NCBI RefSeq assembly: GCF_019976755.1
Contig: NZ_AP023441.1
Coordinates: 1,240,001 to 1,304,000 of the forward strand
DNA length: 64,000 bases
Direction of reading: 5' to 3'
DNA from: Nostoc sp. MS1
Lineage (GTDB): Bacteria; Cyanobacteriota; Cyanobacteriia; Cyanobacteriales; Nostocaceae
Positions 59,138 to 64,000 of this stretch are shown here, piece after piece. Both the position numbers and the translations under genes were made by a program. The notes beneath the pieces were generated by a model. The model did not search any database. It was not told the origin of the DNA and worked only from the letters and a program-made list of their open reading frames with translations. How positions within the stretch are numbered: position 1 is the first letter of the stretch; the number at the start of each line of letters is the position of its first letter.

Positions 59138-61246
59138 ATGAGTGCGAATCCTACCATTACTCATAATCCCTTACTTAAAGGTTCTGGTTTACCTCCATTT
59201 ACTGAAATTCGACCAGAACAAGTAGAACCAGCCTTTCAAGCATTATTGGCGGAACTAGAACAAGAACTCACCACCTTAGAAGCTAATGTCAAGCCTACTT
59301 GGGATGGCTTAGTTGAACCATTAGAAAAGTTAAGCGAACGGCTGACTTGGAGTTGGAGCGTAGTGAACCATTTAATGGGTGTAAAAAATAGCCCAGAACT
59401 GCGTACAGCCTATGAAGCAGTACAACCGGGAGTTGTACAGTTTGTTAACCAGTTGGGACAAAGCCAACCCATTTACAACGCTTTTAAAGAACTCCGCGCC
59501 AGCGATAGTTGGGATACTTTAGACTCAGCCCAAAAGCGTATAGTGGAAGCAGCTATTCGGGATGCGGAACTATCCGGTGTAGGCTTACAAGGTGAAGCAA
59601 GAGAACGTTTCAACACCATTCAAATGGAATTAGCAGAACTTTCTACCAAGTTCTCTAACCATGTCCTTGATGCTACCACTGCCTTTAGCCTTACCCTTAC
59701 AACTCAAGCAGAAATCAACGGCTTACCCCAAAGTTTAGTTAGTTTAGCCGCACAAACAGCCCGCGCAGCTGGAGAAGAACACGCCACATCAGAAAATGGC
59801 CCTTGGCGCATTACCTTAGACTTCCCCAGTTACAACCCCTTCATGCAGCACAGCACTAGACGGGATTTACGGGAGAAGTTATACAAAGCTTATATTACCC
59901 GTGCCTCATCTGGTGAGTTAGATAACAACCCACTCATAGAACGGATTTTAGAATTACGCCAAGAACTAGCCAACTTACTCGGTTTCGCCAATTACGCCGA
60001 GTTGAGTCTTGCGAGTAAAATGGCTCCTAATGTGGAAGCTGTAGAAGCCCTCTTAGAAGAGTTACGCGCTGCTAGTTACAACGCAGCCGTCAAAGACTTA
60101 GCAGCACTCAAAGAGTTTGCAGCCGCCAAAGGTGCGCCAGAAGCCTCAGATTTACGCCACTGGGATATTCCATTTTGGGCAGAACGCCAACGAGAAGAAA
60201 AGTTTGCCTTCACCGCCGAAGAACTGCGTCCTTACTTCCCCCTACCCCAAGTTCTAGACGGTTTATTTGGGCTGGTAAATAGGTTATTTGGTATCACCGT
60301 TACCCCCGCCGACGGTCAAGCCCCAGTTTGGCACAAAGATGTGCGTTATTTCCAAATTGCCGATGAAAGCGGTAGTCCTATTGCCTACTTCTACCTCGAT
60401 CCTTACAGCCGTCCTAGTGAGAAGCGTGGCGGTGCATGGATGGATATCTGCATCAACCGTGGCAAAATCACAGAGAATGGTATAACTACTGTGCGTTTAC
60501 CCGTGGCCTATCTGGTGTGTAATCAAACTCCCCCAGTAGACGGTAAACCCAGCTTAATGACCTTCTATGAAGTCGAAACCCTATTCCATGAATTTGGTCA
60601 TGGGTTACATCATATGCTCACCAAGGTTAACTACACAGGGGCAGCAGGCATTAATAATGTAGAGTGGGATGCAGTCGAACTACCAAGCCAGTTTATGGAA
60701 AACTGGTGTTATGAACGTAAGACATTGTTTAGCTTGGCGAAACATTACGAAACTGGCGAACCTCTCCCAGAGCATTATTACCAAAAGCTGCTAGCAGCCC
60801 GTAACTATATGAGTGGGACTGGTATCTTGCGGCAACTCCACTTTAGTAGTGTAGATATAGAATTACACTCCCGTTATCACCCTGGTGGTAAGGAAACTGC
60901 CGCAGATGTGCGTCATCGTGTAGCCAAGAATACGACAGTTTTACCTCCGCTACCGGAAGATTCATTCCTCTGTGCATTTGGACACATCTTTGCAGGCGGT
61001 TATGCTGCGGGATACTACAGCTACAAGTGGGCTGAGGTATTAAGTGCAGATGCTTTTGCTGCTTTTGAAGATGCTGGCTTGGAGGACGAGGAAGCTGTTA
61101 AAGCTACAGGTAAGCGTTATCGAGATACTGTGTTAGCTCTCGGTGGTAGCAAACATCCTATGGAGGTGTTTGAGGCGTTTAGAGGACGGGAACCGAGTAC
61201 TGTTTCTCTGCTCAAGCATAATGGTTTGTTGCCCAATGTAGCTTGA
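59138..61246 (+). CDS. prlC: M3-family oligopeptidase (oligopeptidase A-like)
   Basis: A 702-aa zinc metallopeptidase that cleaves short peptides, including cleaved signal peptides and presequences. The catalytic motif EVETLFHEFGHGLHHML lies near residues 475-491, with the third zinc Glu in the downstream helix around NNVEWDAVELPSQFMENW. The whole-length alignment to PrlC/OpdA looks good (usual 680 aa). It starts NPLLKGSGLPPFTEIRPEQV, typical of the cyanobacterial orthologue. Transcribed alone; HIP1 sites flank it. Confidence 0.93.
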   Translation: MSANPTITHNPLLKGSGLPPFTEIRPEQVEPAFQALLAELEQELTTLEANVKPTWDGLVEPLEKLSERLTWSWSVVNHLMGVKNSPELRTAYEAVQPGVVQFVNQLGQSQPIYNAFKELRASDSWDTLDSAQKRIVEAAIRDAELSGVGLQGEARERFNTIQMELAELSTKFSNHVLDATTAFSLTLTTQAEINGLPQSLVSLAAQTARAAGEEHATSENGPWRITLDFPSYNPFMQHSTRRDLREKLYKAYITRASSGELDNNPLIERILELRQELANLLGFANYAELSLASKMAPNVEAVEALLEELRAASYNAAVKDLAALKEFAAAKGAPEASDLRHWDIPFWAERQREEKFAFTAEELRPYFPLPQVLDGLFGLVNRLFGITVTPADGQAPVWHKDVRYFQIADESGSPIAYFYLDPYSRPSEKRGGAWMDICINRGKITENGITTVRLPVAYLVCNQTPPVDGKPSLMTFYEVETLFHEFGHGLHHMLTKVNYTGAAGINNVEWDAVELPSQFMENWCYERKTLFSLAKHYETGEPLPEHYYQKLLAARNYMSGTGILRQLHFSSVDIELHSRYHPGGKETAADVRHRVAKNTTVLPPLPEDSFLCAFGHIFAGGYAAGYYSYKWAEVLSADAFAAFEDAGLEDEEAVKATGKRYRDTVLALGGSKHPMEVFEAFRGREPSTVSLLKHNGLLPNVA

Positions 61247-61346
61247 GATTGTTAAACACAAAGTAACGCGAAGGAATGCAGAGAGTTTTGTCTGTGTTCC
61301 TTTGCGTGATAGCTCTAGCTGTTTAGAGGGAAATCACACTAATCTA

Positions 61347-61601
61347 TTAATGATTTACTATTACTGCTACTGAGTTATCTTGTTGTTGTGCAGTGCTATT
61401 GATAATGTAAGCAATTCCTCGATAAATTAATTTGTGGGCTGCTGATAGTAAACAAATCTGTTCTACTTTCCCACGAGAGTTAGTATTATAGGCGACTCCA
61501 CGATACTTTAACTCATGAGATTGTTGAGGATAAGAAATTAGTTGATTGTTTAGCTGATTTGGGTCATATTCATAGCTTTGACCACGGTAAGAAAGTTTCA
61601 T
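61347..61601 (-). CDS. DUF4278 repeat protein
   Basis: An 84-aa protein with three copies of an L-x-YRG-x-x-Y unit: LSYRGQSYEY (about residues 3-12), LKYRGVAYNT (about 31-40) and LIYRGIAYII (about 58-67). The first is the DUF4278 signature (start MKLSYRGQSYEY). Such proteins are common in cyanobacteria, often stress-induced, with no known activity. It is probably membrane-independent. Confidence 0.78.
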   Translation of the reverse strand: MKLSYRGQSYEYDPNQLNNQLISYPQQSHELKYRGVAYNTNSRGKVEQICLLSAAHKLIYRGIAYIINSTAQQQDNSVAVIVNH

Positions 61602-62170
61602 ATTTGTACTTCCTGAATGAATATAGTGAACGCTTGATGATACTTACAGTTTGCTTTAGCTTCAGTAATCACCACAGCTATGCTTTCTAAAAAGTAAATC
61701 AAAAGCTGATTCAGGATTTACGCAAATGAATAATGAAGAAATATGACGTTATGGGTGATATTTCTTTTGTAACTAAGTGAAAAACAAGTAGATGCAGCGA
61801 TAAATCCCCAAATATCGATGATGTTGTAGCGATCGCTAGCTGTAACTGCATATTGACATGAAAAATATTGTCAATCAATTTTATTTACAAATCTATAAAT
61901 CTTTGTCCAATTCACACACCTGAATTAAGTGATTATCCTTATGAAATCAGGCTTGCTTAATTTTGAATTGGTATGATCCCAAATTGGGATAAATTATTTT
62001 AATTCAAACGGCTGCAATAGATAGAGATCAAGGTTTTTAATCCAAAATCCCAAACTACTACAAGTAAACGATGCTCTAAATAGAAAAAGGCTAAAAGATA
62101 AATATTTAATAATTCTCAAGCATGAGTAAATTCAAGATTATTTTTATTACTCACGCCCAATTTTACGTAC
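61602..62170. other. Long AT-rich gap
   Basis: About 570 bases with no protein-like ORF on either strand. A single HIP1 palindrome occurs near 61830. The left part must hold the DUF4278 promoter. There are no heptamer tracts or strong hairpins apart from an AGTAAATTCAAGA region near 62125. Confidence 0.4.
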
Positions 62171-62593
62171 TTAAGGTTTGGCTACACTGAGAATATCCTT
62201 GTTCAGTGATTGTAATGATGCTAGAACCTTGGCTTTATCTGGTTTAGAGGCTTTGAGTCCGCCATTAATTTCATCGGCTGAATCTTCAATTTTTTTGTAA
62301 GTATCAGGAGATTTAGCTTTTACACCATCTTCTACCTTTGACCAATATCCTTCAAATTTGCCAAACTCATCTTTAGCTTTAGTAAAATTATTTGCCTTTA
62401 CTGCTGTCTGTGTGTTGTTTACTACACCTTCTAAACCAGAAAAGTCTGTTTTAGCATTGGAATTACTTGTACTTGTAGATGCAGAATTTGCTGTAGGTGA
62501 TGTTTGCGCTGTAGGTTGTTCAGCTTGGTTACATCCTCCCAAAACCATTAAGCTAATTCCCGCAATTATCAGTATTTGTTTAAACCGTTCCAT
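62171..62593 (-). CDS. Small helical lipoprotein
   Basis: 140 aa from the ATG at 62593; the ORF extends seven codons upstream. The lipobox LGGCNQAEQ has its Cys near residue 20 after the hydrophobic segment ILIIAGISLMV, so it is lipidated. A Thr/Ser/Ala-rich linker follows, then a helical domain rich in Lys, Asp and Ala (VNNTQTAVKANNFTKAKDEF and KAKSPDTYKKIEDSADEING). It resembles DUF4363-like small lipoproteins. It is divergent from the membrane protein at 62693. Confidence 0.7.
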   Translation of the reverse strand: MERFKQILIIAGISLMVLGGCNQAEQPTAQTSPTANSASTSTSNSNAKTDFSGLEGVVNNTQTAVKANNFTKAKDEFGKFEGYWSKVEDGVKAKSPDTYKKIEDSADEINGGLKASKPDKAKVLASLQSLNKDILSVAKP

Positions 62594-62692
62594 TACAGGT
62601 TCCTCAATATACAATGGATAGAAATTCTAGGTGATATCTATCTAAAACCATTTCATCTGTAAATCAAGTTAAATTTTCTAAAGAAAAATTCT

Positions 62693-62977
62693 ATGAAACG
62701 TTCATTTCGTAAATATCACCGCATCTTGGGCATCATAATTTCTATACCACTGATGCTAACAGTACTGACGGGAATGTTAGCAACGTTTGTTCGCGAATGG
62801 TCTCTCAGTATAGGTGTTAGCGCTAGTTTCCTTTTGAGTATCCACACAGGAGAAATTTTTCATCTTGAAGGTATCTATCCTATTTTGAATGGAATAGGAT
62901 TGATTGGCTTACTAGCAACCGGACTCAGCTTATCTGGTTTGTTTGGGAGAAAGACTCGACAAAACCCTAAAAATTAG
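62693..62977 (+). CDS. Small PepSY-associated-type membrane protein
   Basis: A 94-aa protein. The start MKRSFRKYHRILGIIISIPL is the usual first helix of PepSY-associated or heme/iron-uptake-type membrane proteins (Arg/Lys-rich, then His, then a long helix, about residues 10-32). A short loop with HTGEIFHLEGIYPILNGIGL and a second helix (LIGLLATGLSLSGLFG, about 70-86) follow. It is likely a two-helix membrane protein. Identity beyond this is uncertain. Confidence 0.6.
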   Translation: MKRSFRKYHRILGIIISIPLMLTVLTGMLATFVREWSLSIGVSASFLLSIHTGEIFHLEGIYPILNGIGLIGLLATGLSLSGLFGRKTRQNPKN

Positions 62978-63644
62978 ATAAGTAATAATAAATACTATGT
63001 AAGTTTTGGCGATCGCCTCCACATTCACCCTACATGATATGGCGATCGCCTAACTTCTCAAAACTGTTCAGATTGGTTAACAAACTAGCCCAACTGATTT
63101 ACATAAATTTATATATTTATCTCATTTAACTATATAAAAATTTGTAAAACTCGCTCATATTCTTGACCAAGTAAGAAACAGCTATTAAAAACTACTTATT
63201 AAAATAATAATTTTTTCTAATAATTTTAAATATAAAAGAAATCTAATGATATAGATATTTTTTTGAGAATACATTAAAGTCTTCATCATTAGGCAAAATC
63301 AGCCAATCATTATTGTTGCAATAATTTACAGTTCTCTAATTAAAAATATTGAACATACATTAAAAATAATAAATAATCTCATCAATTGTGAATTAAATCA
63401 GGCAATATTAAGAGTAAGCTTAATGATGGAAACTTAGTCAAAGAGTTAAGTTATTAAGCACAATCAAAGCGAAACAAACATTAACATATTAAAAAGATTT
63501 ATATTTTTAAGTGTTAATTACTAATAGCTAAAAATTTGAATTGTGCTAGCTTAATTACTAGGTTGTTGAGCTAAGTGATGAAAATTTCATCCGAACCTAA
63601 AACAAAAGTTAAAAATCAATCAACCTTAAGAACAAGAAGCAACA
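62978..63644. other. AT-rich gap before the universal stress gene
   Basis: About 670 bases. Two HIP1 palindromes (63010 and 63043 regions) are followed by long A/T runs and no protein-like ORF. A 93-codon frame at 63575-63856 is a shadow of the universal stress protein frame. The promoter of that gene must lie here. Confidence 0.45.
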
Positions 63645-64000
63645 ATGATAGAAAAGATTTTGCTAGCGGTTTCTGGATTGGGACACGCAGAAGAAATGTT
63701 GAAAACATTGAAAGAAGTCCCATCAATTCAAGCAGCCAAAGTCACAGTTCTGCACGTAGTTACTCCTCAAACTACCTCATCTGCAATGACAGACAAATGG
63801 GAGGATGGTGGCAAAATTCTGGCAAATGCAATTCAAACTTTGAACTTAGATCCTAGCCAAGTATCTTCAATTTTGCGTCAAGGCGATCCTAAAGATGTAG
63901 TTTGTCAAGTAGCAGATGAAATTGACGCTGACTTAATTATCATGGGTTCACGGGGACTCAAGCGCCTGCAATCGATTTTATCGAACTCAGTTAGTCAGTA
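63645..64000 (+). CDS. Universal stress protein (partial, cut by window end)
   Basis: The visible 118 codons start MIEKILLAVSGLGHAEEMLK and run to the window end without a stop. Typical UspA elements are the first strand and VTVLHVVTPQTTSSAMTDKW, then ILRQGDPKDVVCQVADEIDA, and the ATP-binding DLIIMGSRGLKRLQSILSNS. The glycine pattern G-x2-G-x9-G(S/T) is partly visible (MGSRGLKRL...). UspA proteins bind ATP or dimerise in stress responses. The C-terminal part lies beyond 64000. The ATG at 63645 is the only sensible start. Confidence 0.88.
   Translation, partial: MIEKILLAVSGLGHAEEMLKTLKEVPSIQAAKVTVLHVVTPQTTSSAMTDKWEDGGKILANAIQTLNLDPSQVSSILRQGDPKDVVCQVADEIDADLIIMGSRGLKRLQSILSNSVSQ

Noticed and set aside
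63575..63856. 93-codon plus-strand ORF near the window end
   Set aside because: It runs in a different frame over the clear universal stress protein gene (63645 onward); Ser/Arg/Asn-rich and without family similarity.

Overview
The window comes from a filamentous, probably heterocyst-forming cyanobacterium of the Nostoc/Anabaena group. The evidence is the very frequent palindrome GCGATCGC (HIP1), heptamer-type short tandem repeats (TTAGTCA, TTGGTAA, GGGAGTA types) in many intergenic gaps, cyanobacteria-specific families (Ycf37, DUF2358, DUF2973, DUF2605, DUF1823, DUF4278), two PEP-CTERM proteins, a CHASE2 kinase, and the short cyanophycin synthetase CphA2 known from N2-fixing cyanobacteria. 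This is ordinary chromosomal DNA: I saw no rRNA, tRNA, CRISPR array, phage or intact insertion sequence.

Layout. 0-4.4 kb: an ABC permease, a methyltransferase, a KirBac-type K+ channel and DUF2358. 4.4-7.5 kb: a heme-oxygenase-fold protein, Ycf37, a solute-binding protein and the rpmI-rplT ribosomal pair. 7.6-9.8 kb: two cell-wall proteins (SH3b/PG-binding and M23). 9.8-10.8 kb: a gene-free kilobase. 10.8-12.1 kb: a zinc-ribbon protein paired with a protein carrying two HARE-HTH-like domains. 12.2-17.4 kb: glycerol kinase, pentapeptide and exported proteins, and a membrane-anchored EEP phosphatase. 17.4-20.2 kb: a TetR-GST-flavoprotein unit with two visible operators. 20.3-24.9 kb: PEP-CTERM, VOC and CHASE2-kinase genes. 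25.1-28.1 kb: ArsR divergent from thioredoxin, old yellow enzyme and nitroreductase, with a perfect operator between them. 28.2-30 kb: VapBC and DUF2973/DUF2605. 30.3-39.6 kb: thrS, cysE, a PPOX protein, the B12-dependent reductase nrdJ, an acyltransferase and ddl. 40.5-43.6 kb: bchE set among several inverted-repeat elements. 44.5-48.7 kb: CHAD, DUF3616, NIL-ferredoxin and a TxlA-like thioredoxin. 49-52.6 kb: the cphB-small ORF-cphA2 cyanophycin locus. 52.7-61.6 kb: DAHP synthase, a GH13 enzyme, DUF1823, acylphosphatase, alcohol dehydrogenase, a PEP-CTERM protein and an M3 oligopeptidase. 61.3-64 kb: DUF4278, a lipoprotein, a small membrane protein and a universal stress protein cut by the window end.

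How the genes work together. The clearest units are: cphA2/cphB (making and degrading the nitrogen polymer cyanophycin); ArsR/Trx/OYE/nitroreductase (electrophile or redox stress); TetR/GST/PPOX (detoxification); rpmI-rplT; and the peptidoglycan-active pair. NrdJ and BchE both belong to cobalamin-using families. The strongest leads for undescribed biology are the zinc-ribbon/HARE-HTH pair, the small ORF between cphB and cphA2, the two repressor-operator modules, and a family of composite palindromic elements around bchE.
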